In this document: positions 15,538 to 24,868 of the stretch, piece by piece | How the letters are laid out: the number at the start of each line of letters is the position of its first letter | Numbering within the stretch: the stretch's first letter is position 1 | The notes under the pieces: generated by a model | What the model was told of the DNA's origin: nothing | The model's database searches: none | Seen by the model: the letters and a program-made list of their open reading frames with translations, nothing else | Source of the DNA: a virus | Length of the DNA: 64,000 bases | Direction: 5' to 3' (one strand) | Virus record (IMG/VR): IMGVR_UViG_3300035182_002586 | Location: 363,585-427,584 of that record | Position numbers and translations under genes: made by a program

Positions 15538-16644
15538 TCAGGTCGTGGTGAAGCGGTTCGAGGCGAGGCTCGTGTACTTCACCTGCGCGACGTTGCCCGC
15601 CACGCCGAGGCCGTGGAGCAGCGACGCCGGGATGACGATGGAGGTGGCCGAGACCGCCCCCGTGGTGCCACCCGAAACGGTCGTCTCGATGATCTTCTGA
15701 TCGAGGACGACGACCGCCCCCGTCGTCGGGTTCGAGACCTTGACCTTGACGGCATCCCACTCCGAGTTGCCGAGGCCGGTCCCGGTGATGGTGAGGTCGC
15801 CCGGGTTCGGGACGTTGTGGACCGCACCAGAGATGGTCGGGACCGGTGCCGTGAAGAGGCTCACGCCGTCGTTCTGGACGACCGTGATGGCTGCGCCGAG
15901 GGCGAGGGCCGGGAGGCGGCTCGGATCCGGCGAGTACGTCGCCTTGAGGTAGCCCGCGAGGTTGCCCACCTCGAAGCTCTTGATCGCCACGTCGGTCTCC
16001 ACGAACTGCGGTGCGATCGCGTCCTGGATGGCCAAGATCTGCGCTGCCGTGAGCATCGGAGACACCGCCGTCGCGAGCGTGCCGGTGCTCACGTCGAGGG
16101 GGCCGCCCACCGGGAGAAGCGCCGTGATGGTCGCTGCCGCCGTCGGGATGGTCCATGTAGCGCCGTCCGGGAGCCCGAGGTCCGTGTTCGCGGTCGAGCC
16201 GTTCAGCACGGTGTCGTTCGCGATGTACGCCCCGGGGCCCGACGGACCCATGAGGATCAGGCGGGTCGTCGAGAGACCCGAGGGTGCCGTGATGTTCAGA
16301 CCTGCTGCCACGAGGGCCGCGTTCACGGCCACGAGGAGGGTCGCGAGGCTCGCGTAGACCGCGTGCCCGAGGGTGACGGTCGTGAACGCCACGGCTGCCG
16401 AGTTGTCCTTCAGCAGGAGGGTGTCGTTCGCCCCGTTGATGGTCAGCGGGAACGTGATCGCCCCGATGCCCACGAGAGGTGCATGAACCGAAGCGAGTGC
16501 CGCTCCGACCCCTGCGGTGGTGGGCCGACCGACGTAGCGCGTCTGCCCCGCCGGATCGACCGGGAAGTTCATCTGGCTGGTGGGCTCCAGGTCCGCCATG
16601 AAGAGGGGGCCCGGGAGATCCCCGCGAATGATGCCAACGCGCAT
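15538..16644 (-). CDS. Virion structural protein, beta-rich
   Basis: 368 residues. Low charge, rich in Ala, Thr, Val, Gly and Leu. It contains a helical stretch (LTAAQILAIQDAIAPQFVE) after a long beta-rich part, then a C-terminal IPT/TIG-like domain (GDLTITGTGLGNSEW ... VKVSNPTT ... SIVIPASLLHG). The same kind of C-terminal module recurs in the neighbour at 17142, suggesting related surface or tail components. Confidence 0.66.
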   Translation of the reverse strand: MRVGIIRGDLPGPLFMADLEPTSQMNFPVDPAGQTRYVGRPTTAGVGAALASVHAPLVGIGAITFPLTINGANDTLLLKDNSAAVAFTTVTLGHAVYASLATLLVAVNAALVAAGLNITAPSGLSTTRLILMGPSGPGAYIANDTVLNGSTANTDLGLPDGATWTIPTAAATITALLPVGGPLDVSTGTLATAVSPMLTAAQILAIQDAIAPQFVETDVAIKSFEVGNLAGYLKATYSPDPSRLPALALGAAITVVQNDGVSLFTAPVPTISGAVHNVPNPGDLTITGTGLGNSEWDAVKVKVSNPTTGAVVVLDQKIIETTVSGGTTGAVSATSIVIPASLLHGLGVAGNVAQVKYTSLASNRFTTT

Positions 16645-16668
16645 GTTGATCAGACTCCTTCCGTGCTT

Positions 16669-17121
16669 TCAGCTTGTCTTAGGGTGGGCAGGCTTCTGGA
16701 GACGCTCTTTCGGGTCAGGGCGGGGAACCACACGCTCCGAGGGAGTCGGGGGTGTGGGTGCCGAGTCGACGAAGCGGCCGAGGTCCTGTTCGTTCTTGAG
16801 GGTCCGCATGATGACGCCGAGGTCTGCGTAGAACCCGGCCACTGCGCGGATGAACGAGAGGTGGTCGGTTTTCCAGAAGAGACCCGCCTGGCGCACGTAC
16901 ATGCGCATGCGGGTGAGCAACTTGATGAGTAGATCGGCCTTCGTGAGGGTTTGAAGCTCGGCCTGTGCGACCGCGAGTTGCTCATACCGCTCGCGGAGAT
17001 CGTGGAGGAGCGCGCGCGTTTGCTGGATGTACAGAATGTCCACCGGCCTCCAGCGCTGCTCAATGCGCTGGAAGTCGGTGCCCTCCTGTTGGAGCAGCCA
17101 GGGTAGGTATCGGTAACGCAC
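16669..17121 (-). CDS. Helical protein of unknown function
   Basis: 150 residues from GTG 17121. It is mainly helical with many charged residues (LLHDLRERYEQLAVAQAELQ, LLIKLLTRMRMYVRQAG), ending in a Pro-rich tail. It lies between two beta-rich virion genes and is probably co-transcribed with them. It may be a chaperone-like or connector component; there is no direct evidence for either. Confidence 0.62.
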   Translation of the reverse strand: MRYRYLPWLLQQEGTDFQRIEQRWRPVDILYIQQTRALLHDLRERYEQLAVAQAELQTLTKADLLIKLLTRMRMYVRQAGLFWKTDHLSFIRAVAGFYADLGVIMRTLKNEQDLGRFVDSAPTPPTPSERVVPRPDPKERLQKPAHPKTS

Positions 17122-17141
17122 GCGCTCATTGCCCCATCAGC

Positions 17142-18077
17142 TCAGGTCAGGGCGACAGCAGCGGTGAGCTGCCCGTTGGCGCGAACGCGCGCGAAGGTGT
17201 CGCCGGCCTTGTTGGTCCCCGTCGGAACGAGGGCTGCCGGGATGACGATCGAGGTGGCGCCGACGCTGCCGCCTGCACCCGTGATCTGCGTCTGCGTGAG
17301 CGTCACGTTCGGGTAGACGAGGTTCGTCGCCACGACCGCTGCGATGAGGCCGAGGCCCGTGCCCTGCGCCGTCGCCGTGACGAGAGCCGAGGCCGGAGCC
17401 GAAGCCAGGATGGCCGCTGCCACGTCCGCTGCCGTCGAGGTGACGAGACCGCCACCGTCCGTTGCGCTGTTCACCGTGATGGCCGTGCCGACTACGGAGA
17501 CCGAGAGCGCCGTGCCGAGACCTGCCACGACATGACGGACCGTGATGGCCGTGCCCGTCGAGTTCGGGGCGACAGCCTTGTAGAGCACGTCACCGTTCGG
17601 CGAAACTGCACCCGCGAGGAGCCGGTAGGCGTTCGTCGTCGAGAGCGTCACGCTCGTCACGTCCGGCGAGAGCGACACGAGGGTCGTCCCCGTCAGGGTC
17701 ATCTGCCCGGCACCCGGCGTGTTCGTCGCCGCCGTCGCCATCGTCGGAGCCACCACGTCTGCGGGGACGAAGACGGTCGCGGTGATGAAGCCCGCTCGTA
17801 CGAGCTTCGAGATCTTGCCCTTGCCCGCCGAGAACACGACGCGGGGCGTCTGCTGGAGGTCGATGTAGCCCGGGATGGCGGGCTCGCCGATCTTCGTGCG
17901 CGGGATGTAGGACCGCTGCTTCGGCTTGTTGGCGTACCCGTCGTGCTCGAAAGCCTTCGGGTTGCCGCTCGAACCGAGGCGGTAGACTTCCTTGTTCGGC
18001 AGGCCGTCGTCGATGTCGTCGACGAGGATCGCGCCGGGGGTGACTGCGAGCTGGTTGTGGATCAGACGAAGCGGCAT
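17142..18077 (-). CDS. Virion structural protein with TIG-like modules
   Basis: 311 residues with GGAGG upstream. The N-terminal ~100 residues are a compact domain (IPRTKIGEPAIPGYIDLQQT). The remainder is Ala/Thr/Val-rich, with repeated beta modules (GQMTLTGTTLVSLSPD, SIVIPAALVPTGTNKAGD) resembling the end of the 15538 protein. The likely role is a tail or surface subunit. Confidence 0.65.
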   Translation of the reverse strand: MPLRLIHNQLAVTPGAILVDDIDDGLPNKEVYRLGSSGNPKAFEHDGYANKPKQRSYIPRTKIGEPAIPGYIDLQQTPRVVFSAGKGKISKLVRAGFITATVFVPADVVAPTMATAATNTPGAGQMTLTGTTLVSLSPDVTSVTLSTTNAYRLLAGAVSPNGDVLYKAVAPNSTGTAITVRHVVAGLGTALSVSVVGTAITVNSATDGGGLVTSTAADVAAAILASAPASALVTATAQGTGLGLIAAVVATNLVYPNVTLTQTQITGAGGSVGATSIVIPAALVPTGTNKAGDTFARVRANGQLTAAVALT

Positions 18078-18164
18078 AGGGAGCCTCCTTGACCTGGTTC
18101 GGGTCCTCGTCGGATCGAACCAATAAAAGGAAACCCCACGGCTCTACGAGCTTCGCCGATGTCC

Positions 18165-19019
18165 TCAGGGCACCTGGCAGGCGTCCTTGTAGCCCGTCGC
18201 GATCATCTCTCGGATGGCTTCCGGGTCGAAGGCCAGAGAGTCGAGAACGAGCTTCCTGGAGGGCTGGAGCACCCGGACGGAGACCTTCTTGTACTTGGGG
18301 TCCATCTCGGCGATGTCGTTTTTCAGCCCACACACCTTCAAGTCGGCCCGGATGATCTCGTCGGACATGAGGTCGACAGTGCGCTCCAGGAAGCCCGGAA
18401 TGGCGTGCTGCCCCGCAGGATCCCACAGGTTCGGGATGTCCGGGTTGGTGCACATGATCACGTCGATTTCGTCAGCCCCAAGCCGGATCGCTGTCCCGAG
18501 GGGGGTGACCGATCGCACCCCTCCGTCCGTCCAGAGCTGCCCATCGACCTCGACGGGCTCCAGGAAGACCGGGAAGCTCGCCGAAGCAGCTACCCACTTG
18601 GCGAAGTCCGGGTCCGTTTCCTCCGCCAGGCGATACTCCCCCGTCGACCAGGACGTGCAGCCCACCCGGACCTTGCGCCCAGATGCCGCCACCGCCTTCA
18701 CGTCCAGGGACTCATTGATGAGCTGCACCAGCGGATGGGACTTGTAGACGCTGACGCTCCACAGGGCGGAGAGCATCCCGAAGCACCGTGACTTGCGCAC
18801 CTTGTCGTCGGTGATGGTGCCCCACAGATCTGCGAGCTTCTTGTACGCTTCCGCGATGTTCCCAAGCGGCGCCTGGCTGAGAAACGAGACGTTCAGCGCA
18901 CCAACAGAGACGCCGCAGAGGATGTCGTAGTCCCTACCGTCTTCGAGGAGCCACTTCTTGAGGGCACCCACCTGGTAAGCGCCCTTCACCCCACCGCCGC
19001 TAAGCACGAGAGCACGCAT
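18165..19019 (-). CDS. Patatin-like phospholipase
   Basis: 284 residues from ATG 19019. It has the full patatin signature: oxyanion loop SGGGVKGAY (7-15), nucleophile elbow GVSVG with Ser38 (36-40) and the catalytic Asp in DGG (Asp165). Patatins hydrolyse acyl ester bonds of phospholipids with a Ser-Asp dyad. No signal peptide or membrane segment is seen. The gene lies inside the virion cluster between two structural genes, so a virion-borne or lysis-related lipase is possible. An effector-like role, as in CBASS patatins, is less likely in this context. Confidence 0.82.
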   Translation of the reverse strand: MRALVLSGGGVKGAYQVGALKKWLLEDGRDYDILCGVSVGALNVSFLSQAPLGNIAEAYKKLADLWGTITDDKVRKSRCFGMLSALWSVSVYKSHPLVQLINESLDVKAVAASGRKVRVGCTSWSTGEYRLAEETDPDFAKWVAASASFPVFLEPVEVDGQLWTDGGVRSVTPLGTAIRLGADEIDVIMCTNPDIPNLWDPAGQHAIPGFLERTVDLMSDEIIRADLKVCGLKNDIAEMDPKYKKVSVRVLQPSRKLVLDSLAFDPEAIREMIATGYKDACQVP

Positions 19020-19053
19020 CTTTGGACTCCGTTTCTGACCGACGAGCTGAGGC

Positions 19054-20244
19054 TCAGGCCACAACCTCGTCCTTGGAAACGCAGTAGAAGGTTACCGTTA
19101 CGGTGTCCCCCTCGAAGGGTCGGTCGTGCTTTGTGTGGACCCGGACTTCCATCAGAGCGGCGCTAGAGAGGTCTCGACTCGTCGAGTAGTTGAACGGGAG
19201 GGCCTGGACCTTGGATCGAGTACCGCGCGACTTGCGGCGAAACTCGTCGAGCGAGAGTAGGAGGTCGGTATCCGAGGCGCCGAGCACCTCAATACTGGGG
19301 TACGCACCCTGCGCTTCGGCTGCGATCTGCCCCATGCGCTTGTAGACGACCTCATCGATGAGAATCATGGTCCCCGACGGAACCATGTTGGCGGCCACCA
19401 GTTGAGGCGCCACAGCATCTACGAGCGCGTAGATGGAGTACACGACGGTATCCGTCATGACAGCACCCATGGCTACGTCCACTTCTGCCTTGAGAATACG
19501 AAGCACTTTACCGGGAGTCGGACGAATGTAGAAGGTCGAGGTTGTGGCGTAGGAGTAGTCTGCAACGGGGGCTGCCGCTGGAGACGCGAAGAAGTTGACC
19601 TGCCCCGTCTCCCAGATGACCTCGTAGTCCCCTCCCGTGGCCTCGAAGGGCCCCCGCATCGTTTGCGCGACTCCGTTCACCTTGACGGTGACCTGATAGC
19701 CGTGAGGGTCGCCCGGGTTGCGATTCTTCTGATCCTGTACCCACCCGTCGTCGTTGTGGACGCGGCCCGAGATCATATCGATCCAGTGTGTGTGGGCGGA
19801 CCCGAAGAGCTTGCCGTCACCTGTGTCCGTGAGCGTCTCCCCAGTCACCCGAACGGAGTCACCGAACCACGAGCACTTGTCACAGAGGTTGTGGCTCGCG
19901 ATGACTGTCTCGGACCCTGTGGTCGGAGCGATCGCGATTTGAGGGATGCCGTCTGACTGGCGCTGCGCGATGGCAACAAGTGGGGTCCCATCGGGGAGGA
20001 AACCCGGCACCGGGTAGGGTTCTCCAGAGTGGACCGCCACGAGGCCGTCGAGCGTCGTCACATCCCCGGCCGAGAGGGCGTCCTTGAACCAGATGTCGCA
20101 GGCGTCATTCGCCGTGTCGATGTGACCGAGGGCGGTGACGATGGTGCTCGCTTGAATCTCGTTCGTGAGTCGATCCGTCGCGACCTTGTGGTTCGGGAAC
20201 GCGGTCGAGATCGTGAACGTGTACTTCGTCGGCGTTGCCATCAT
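19054..20244 (-). CDS. Virion structural protein
   Basis: 396 residues. The ATG at 20244 overlaps the tail-fibre stop (ATGA); ATG 20241 is equally possible. Beta-rich, with a segment HNLCDKCSWFGDSVRVTG and a later HTHWIDM. The central part (YQVTVKVNGVAQTMRGPF, YEVIWETGQVNFF) is typical of phage fibre-attachment or baseplate-rim proteins. The C-terminal third has Ig-like strands (VHTKHDRPFEGDTVTVTFY). It is probably a partner of the fibre encoded just upstream. Confidence 0.65.
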   Translation of the reverse strand: MMATPTKYTFTISTAFPNHKVATDRLTNEIQASTIVTALGHIDTANDACDIWFKDALSAGDVTTLDGLVAVHSGEPYPVPGFLPDGTPLVAIAQRQSDGIPQIAIAPTTGSETVIASHNLCDKCSWFGDSVRVTGETLTDTGDGKLFGSAHTHWIDMISGRVHNDDGWVQDQKNRNPGDPHGYQVTVKVNGVAQTMRGPFEATGGDYEVIWETGQVNFFASPAAAPVADYSYATTSTFYIRPTPGKVLRILKAEVDVAMGAVMTDTVVYSIYALVDAVAPQLVAANMVPSGTMILIDEVVYKRMGQIAAEAQGAYPSIEVLGASDTDLLLSLDEFRRKSRGTRSKVQALPFNYSTSRDLSSAALMEVRVHTKHDRPFEGDTVTVTFYCVSKDEVVA

Positions 20245-23200
20245 GCCACCTTGATGTAGGAGAGGGTTCGGCGCGTGTTCGTCATTGTACCCGCACCACG
20301 ACGCCATCTACCTTCGATTGCCTGCGCACCGTTCACGGTGACGAGAGCTTGGCAGGCGAACACGTACTTCTGCGTCGCACTGCTCTGAGTCGAAGGTCGT
20401 TCCGAGGCCGTCACGACTACGCCGCCGACCCAGATGTCAGCCGTCATCGTGGTTGCCGAAGTCGAGATGTAGTCTCCAGAGAACCATACGAGGTAGTTGC
20501 CGGCCGGCGGGGTGACCGTCATACCGGTCATCAGGACGTCCGTGGCGCTGGAAGTAGTGATCGTCGAAGTACCAGAGACCTCCCCCGCTGTGGGGTTCTG
20601 GACGGGGACGTTGATGGTTGCGACACCACCGCCAGCATCCGTTGCCGTCACGCTCCCCGTAAAGTTGAGCGTTGCGTGCGGGGTGTTTGTAAGCGGGACG
20701 CCCTCGTCCTGCACTGTGACGGTGCTTCCGGACCCTGGAGCCCCTTGAGTCCCGTCCATCCTCTGGACAATGAACGTTGCCCCTACCTGCACGGTGCCGG
20801 CGCTGGACGTCCCGTTCTGAACCTGGACTGTAAGGTAGTCGCTAGGCGATAGGGTGACGATTACGTCACAGTCGATGAGGTCCGACTCGTTCTGGAAGAT
20901 CGTCGAGTGGTTCTCGGACCCAGGGACCAGAGTTGCCCCATTCTTGAAGACACGCCCCTGAATGGACTGGTTCGTCGCCGCAGCGTGTGTGGCCTCGAAC
21001 TCGTACTTGACACGATAAGTGCCAGAGGCCGCTACCTGGATACGGGTCGGAGTACCGGCCAGGTGATCGACGACCGCTGCGTCTGTCTCTACGTCTGTCG
21101 TATCGAAGCTGATGTCGGTCCAAGCGTTCGTGATCGTCTGCGTCGTCGTACGGCGAGCCTGCGCAGCCGCCAGAGTCGAACCGCCGGCCGAGATGGTCTG
21201 CCAGGTGGCAGCCGTCCCCGACGTGGCTACGAGAGCCTGACCCGCTGTGGGAGCCGTCGCTGCGGAGACAGAGACGACGGTGGTAGCCGTACGGAGACCG
21301 GAGGCCGTGCGATCGTCTGAGAGGCGGGAGTCGTTACCCTGGCAGAACGTACCTGCGGTAGATCCGAAAGCTGCCAGAGAGTGCGTGTGGTCTGAACGAG
21401 CGAGGGAGGTGGCTGTACCTTCGGCTGCGGAGGCGCCCGGAGTGACAGCACCCACTACGGCCGTCGAGACATCGTGCTTGTGGTCTGCACGAGCTGCGGC
21501 GGTTGCAACACCAACGGCTGCGGCTGCCTTCGTCACGTCCGCTGGGGCGGAAGCCGTCAGAGCGGCTGCTCCTGCGGAGATCCCATCCAGCTTCGTCTTG
21601 TCGGTCCCGGTCATGAAACCGGAGGTACCTCCCGCGATGACCGCTGCGTGGAGAGTCCCGCTCGTCTGAGCACCGTGGTCGTGTGTGTGGTCAGATCGGG
21701 CGAGGGAGGTGGCTGTGCCCTCGGCGTTCGCCGTCCCCACGGTGCTCGGGGCTGCCGTGGTGATGTCGTGCTTGTGGTCCGCGCGAGCAGCGTCCGTGGC
21801 CACGCCGACTGCCGCCGCCGTCTTCGTGACGTTCACCGGAGCGGTGGAAGTCAGGGGGGTGTTCGTGGCACCCGCGGCGATCCCATCGAGTTTAGTCTTG
21901 TCCGACTTGTCGAAGAAACCGTGGGCTACCCCTGCAACCGCAAGGGCGTGGAGGGTATCGACCGTCTGGCTGCCGTGGTCGTGGACGTGATCCGACCGCG
22001 CCAGAGAGGTGGCCGTACCCTCTGCGTTCGCGGTTCCGATCGTACCCACCACGGCGGTGGAGATGTCGTGCTTGTGATCCGCCCGGGCTGCCGAAGTCGC
22101 GACACCGACCGCTGCCGCCGCCTTCGTGACGTTCGCAGGGGCACTCGCGGTCAGCGCAAGGGGAGTCTCCCAGTCGGCCGCAGAACTACCCGTAGCGGTG
22201 AGCACTTGCCCCGCAGTGGGGGCGGTTGCGGCCGAAACTGCCACCACTGTCGTTGCGGACCGGAGGCCGGAAGCCGTGCGGTCGTTCGTGTTTCTTGTGT
22301 CCGCGTCGGTGACGTACTTGTTCGTTGAGCCGGGAGTACCGCTGGTGCCTGCGAGGGCGAAGACCTGGTTCGCAAAAACAGCGTCACGTCCGTCGATAGA
22401 GACGAAGATGTGCCCATCGGACGGGTGGACCCTGGACACAACCCCAATGGGCTGCACCACACCATCACCGAAACCGGGGTTGGCGTCCGGAGGGCGGACC
22501 CAGGTGCCTGCGTCTCCGAGGACGAGCTGATCTGTGATCGCAAATGCTGAGGTGTCGAGTCCCTGGACGAGCCCCATCGTGGTGGCGGTCCCGGTCGTGG
22601 CGTCGGGGAGATTCGCCACCATGAACCCGATGGCTGGACGCAGAGCCGCGAACCGCTTGTCGGCGGGTTCGACCAAGCTCGTATGGCTAGGGGCATCCCA
22701 CCCCGTCGCCACGACGAGTGTGCCCGCAGGGATAGTGATCCCCGTCTCGTTGCGGACCGGGATCGTCAGATTCCCGGCGGCAATAGCGTCAAGTGTCACC
22801 TTATCGGCCGCCGACATGAACCCGGCCACCGAAGTCGTGACAACGGCGTGCTGGGTGCCACCACCCCTCAAACCGTGCTGAGCGTCCGTGGCCAGAATCC
22901 CGACCTGAATGTCGTTCGCGTTGACGGTGATGCTGCCGTCGGCGTTCGCCACGACGTTGAACGTCCGGTTCGCCGAGAGGTCGCCACCGCCCGTCATGCC
23001 GGCGCCGGCCGTCAGGGTCAGGGACGTGGGAACGGTCCCCGTCGTGCTGGCCGACGCACACAGAAACGCCCGCTCCAGGATGATCCGGGTAATGAACCCG
23101 CCCGACGTCACCACCCGGGCGAGCGGGATGTAGATGCCTGAGACCGGGTAGCCGACGACCGAGATGGCCAGCGACGCCCCGCTATCGAGGTAGACGTAGT

Positions 23201-23393
23201 TCGTCGTGTTGTCAGCGACGACGTTGTTGCACGACCCCAGGTACTTCCCCCTGGTGCCGCCTATGTCGTAATAGAAGTTGTTGACCTTGATGGTCAGGTC
23301 GCCGTCCGCAACCGTAGCCCCATCATAGAGGACGGCGCTCGGTGCGAGGCTGACCTCGTTGATGACTTCTACTTCCCCGATGGTGAAAGGCAT
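20241..23393 (-). CDS. Long tail fibre with repeated HxH motifs
   Basis: 1050 residues. After a ~250-residue N-terminal part with GAGMTGGGDLSANRTF, a ~350-residue repeat region holds motifs ARADHKHD (three copies) and LARSDHTHDHG-like (three copies), each about 40 residues apart. In T4-type fibres such His-rich loops bind metal along a trimeric shaft. The C-terminal ~250 residues look like a beta-jelly-roll receptor domain (YRVKYEFEATHAAATN) followed by another beta module. It probably determines host binding. Confidence 0.8.
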   Translation of the reverse strand: MPFTIGEVEVINEVSLAPSAVLYDGATVADGDLTIKVNNFYYDIGGTRGKYLGSCNNVVADNTTNYVYLDSGASLAISVVGYPVSGIYIPLARVVTSGGFITRIILERAFLCASASTTGTVPTSLTLTAGAGMTGGGDLSANRTFNVVANADGSITVNANDIQVGILATDAQHGLRGGGTQHAVVTTSVAGFMSAADKVTLDAIAAGNLTIPVRNETGITIPAGTLVVATGWDAPSHTSLVEPADKRFAALRPAIGFMVANLPDATTGTATTMGLVQGLDTSAFAITDQLVLGDAGTWVRPPDANPGFGDGVVQPIGVVSRVHPSDGHIFVSIDGRDAVFANQVFALAGTSGTPGSTNKYVTDADTRNTNDRTASGLRSATTVVAVSAATAPTAGQVLTATGSSAADWETPLALTASAPANVTKAAAAVGVATSAARADHKHDISTAVVGTIGTANAEGTATSLARSDHVHDHGSQTVDTLHALAVAGVAHGFFDKSDKTKLDGIAAGATNTPLTSTAPVNVTKTAAAVGVATDAARADHKHDITTAAPSTVGTANAEGTATSLARSDHTHDHGAQTSGTLHAAVIAGGTSGFMTGTDKTKLDGISAGAAALTASAPADVTKAAAAVGVATAAARADHKHDVSTAVVGAVTPGASAAEGTATSLARSDHTHSLAAFGSTAGTFCQGNDSRLSDDRTASGLRTATTVVSVSAATAPTAGQALVATSGTAATWQTISAGGSTLAAAQARRTTTQTITNAWTDISFDTTDVETDAAVVDHLAGTPTRIQVAASGTYRVKYEFEATHAAATNQSIQGRVFKNGATLVPGSENHSTIFQNESDLIDCDVIVTLSPSDYLTVQVQNGTSSAGTVQVGATFIVQRMDGTQGAPGSGSTVTVQDEGVPLTNTPHATLNFTGSVTATDAGGGVATINVPVQNPTAGEVSGTSTITTSSATDVLMTGMTVTPPAGNYLVWFSGDYISTSATTMTADIWVGGVVVTASERPSTQSSATQKYVFACQALVTVNGAQAIEGRWRRGAGTMTNTRRTLSYIKVA

Positions 23394-23397
23394 GGTG

Positions 23398-24141
23398 CTA
23401 CGTCCTCACCCGGGTGATAGAAGCAACCTTGCTACACGTCCGGCTGACGGTTTCGGTCAGCGTTTCCTTGACCGCCCCGAAGCCGTCGTACTGGATAGTC
23501 ACGAGCTGTGTGACCCGTCCCAGAGAGTTTCGTGTCACCTGGACCTCCCGGATCTTGAGAAGCATCGCCGGGCTGTCCCACGTCGTGACGTTGCTGACCC
23601 GATCGTTCACATCACGAGTCACGTCGTCGTAGGAGTTCTCGTCGATCTCATGGACGAGGGTGTCGAGGTTCTGGTGCTGCCCCTCGGTGATCCCTCCTCC
23701 CGTGACTGCGTTCGCAACGTCCTTGAGGGCTGCTTGGAGGTTCGCAGCCGTCGTGATCGTCTGTCCTGTGGGGTCGAACCCCACTCGGCTCGCTCCAGAC
23801 GGGTAGAACCACGTCAGCGTTCCGCCGGTGGAGGTTGGGATCGACCCTTCCACCGTCACGGACGTGTCATCTACAATCGTCGCAACAACGTAGGTGCCGT
23901 CAGCACCCGAGGACCCCACCAGACGAACGAAGTCGCCCGCTTCGACAGGGTGATCGCTGCTATACAGCAGACCCTCACCATCCGGCCCAAGACCCGAAAC
24001 GATGGTGTTCGTCCCGCTTGTGGTCGAGACCGCAGTAGTTGTGCGGTAGACGGAGGGCGTGGTTGTGGCACGCCCGTCCGACTTCAGCTCGTACGAGTCG
24101 AGGATGTCTACGTCTTTGAAGTCAGCCTTCGTCAGGGGCAT
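23398..24141 (-). CDS. Virion protein with repeated 'GTF/W' beta module
   Basis: 247 residues from ATG 24141, overlapping the upstream gene by 20 bp. Residues ~70-115 contain a module, FVRLVGSSGADGTYVVATIV followed by TSVTVEG and LTWF, that recurs twice in the 591-residue virion protein at 24869. A helical part (TTAANLQAALKDVANAV) and a beta-rich end follow. It lies just upstream of the tail fibre and could be its adaptor. Confidence 0.65.
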   Translation of the reverse strand: MPLTKADFKDVDILDSYELKSDGRATTTPSVYRTTTAVSTTSGTNTIVSGLGPDGEGLLYSSDHPVEAGDFVRLVGSSGADGTYVVATIVDDTSVTVEGSIPTSTGGTLTWFYPSGASRVGFDPTGQTITTAANLQAALKDVANAVTGGGITEGQHQNLDTLVHEIDENSYDDVTRDVNDRVSNVTTWDSPAMLLKIREVQVTRNSLGRVTQLVTIQYDGFGAVKETLTETVSRTCSKVASITRVRT

Positions 24142-24589
24142 TGGAGCCCGCCTCCGGCGTAGATGCTTCCGCACCCACGGCCGGTTCTGAGGCTTCCGGG
24201 GCCTTCTTCTTGGGTCGACCCCCCTTGCCCTTCTTGGGGGCTACCACCTCGGACTTCGGGGCCTCCTGGGCCTTCCGCTCCGCTTCCTCGCGGGCGTTCT
24301 TCTCCTGGATGTCGAGGTACCCGTTCACGACCGCGAAGAGCACGGAGCCAGAGACCGAGAAGGCGTGCCCCTGAGCCTCACTAGCAGCCGCCTGCGCCCG
24401 GAGCGTATCTGCCTGCTGAAAGCAGGTGGCCTTCCGACGATCGAACTCCTGGAGGAGTTGCAGCATCGTCTGCTGATACATGCCGAACCCCTCCGGTGTC
24501 ACGACCCCCGTGCGAAGCAGGTCGTTCATCCGGGTACGGAGCTTGACGAGAACGGTCGTGGGGGACTCGTCGGCTTGATTCTGGCTCAT
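24122..24589 (-). CDS. Helical protein with AT-hook-like basic tail
   Basis: 155 residues. The first ~95 are helical (LRTRMNDLLRTGVVTPEGF ... LQEFDRRKATCFQQADTLRA). The C-terminal third is a low-complexity basic/acidic tail with KGKGGRPKKKAPE, an AT-hook-like element. A DNA-contacting or assembly role is possible. Not recognised. Confidence 0.62.
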   Translation of the reverse strand: MSQNQADESPTTVLVKLRTRMNDLLRTGVVTPEGFGMYQQTMLQLLQEFDRRKATCFQQADTLRAQAAASEAQGHAFSVSGSVLFAVVNGYLDIQEKNAREEAERKAQEAPKSEVVAPKKGKGGRPKKKAPEASEPAVGAEASTPEAGSNAPDEG

Positions 24590-24602
24590 TTGGATATGGT
24601 TC

Positions 24603-24845
24603 CTATCTGGGTTTCACGCCAATTTCGTTGCGCTGCATGGCGTGAGCGAGAACGAGGCACGGCTCACAGTAAACCCCGTTCACCTGTGGGTTCGCATTGC
24701 TCGCGATCTGGAAGAACCGCGTGGGTTGAGCTTCCCCCTTCTCCCCATCACGGTGGAACTCCGTCGGTGCACTGTGCCCCGACTTGCACCAGAGACCGTG
24801 AGGGGAGGGGACTTCCTTGACGACGAGATCAGCCTTCGGGAGCAT
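24603..24845 (-). CDS. Small Cys-containing protein
   Basis: 80 residues with three Cys, one near residue 20 (GLWCKSGH) and a pair C-E-P-C near residue 60. With nearby His residues these could bind zinc. It is short, lies between virion genes, and no family is recognised. Confidence 0.6.
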   Translation of the reverse strand: MLPKADLVVKEVPSPHGLWCKSGHSAPTEFHRDGEKGEAQPTRFFQIASNANPQVNGVYCEPCLVLAHAMQRNEIGVKPR

Positions 24846-24868
24846 GACTCACACTAGACCGACGGCGA

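Noticed and set aside
18078-18164. Intrinsic terminator after the patatin gene
   Set aside because: There is a T-rich tract, but the preceding stem is only about 4 bp, too weak to call.
20241-23393. CRISPR-like or DNA repeat array in the fibre gene
   Set aside because: The periodic DNA similarity comes from coding repeats (ADHKHD/RSDHTHD motifs) in an open frame, with no spacer-like unique units.
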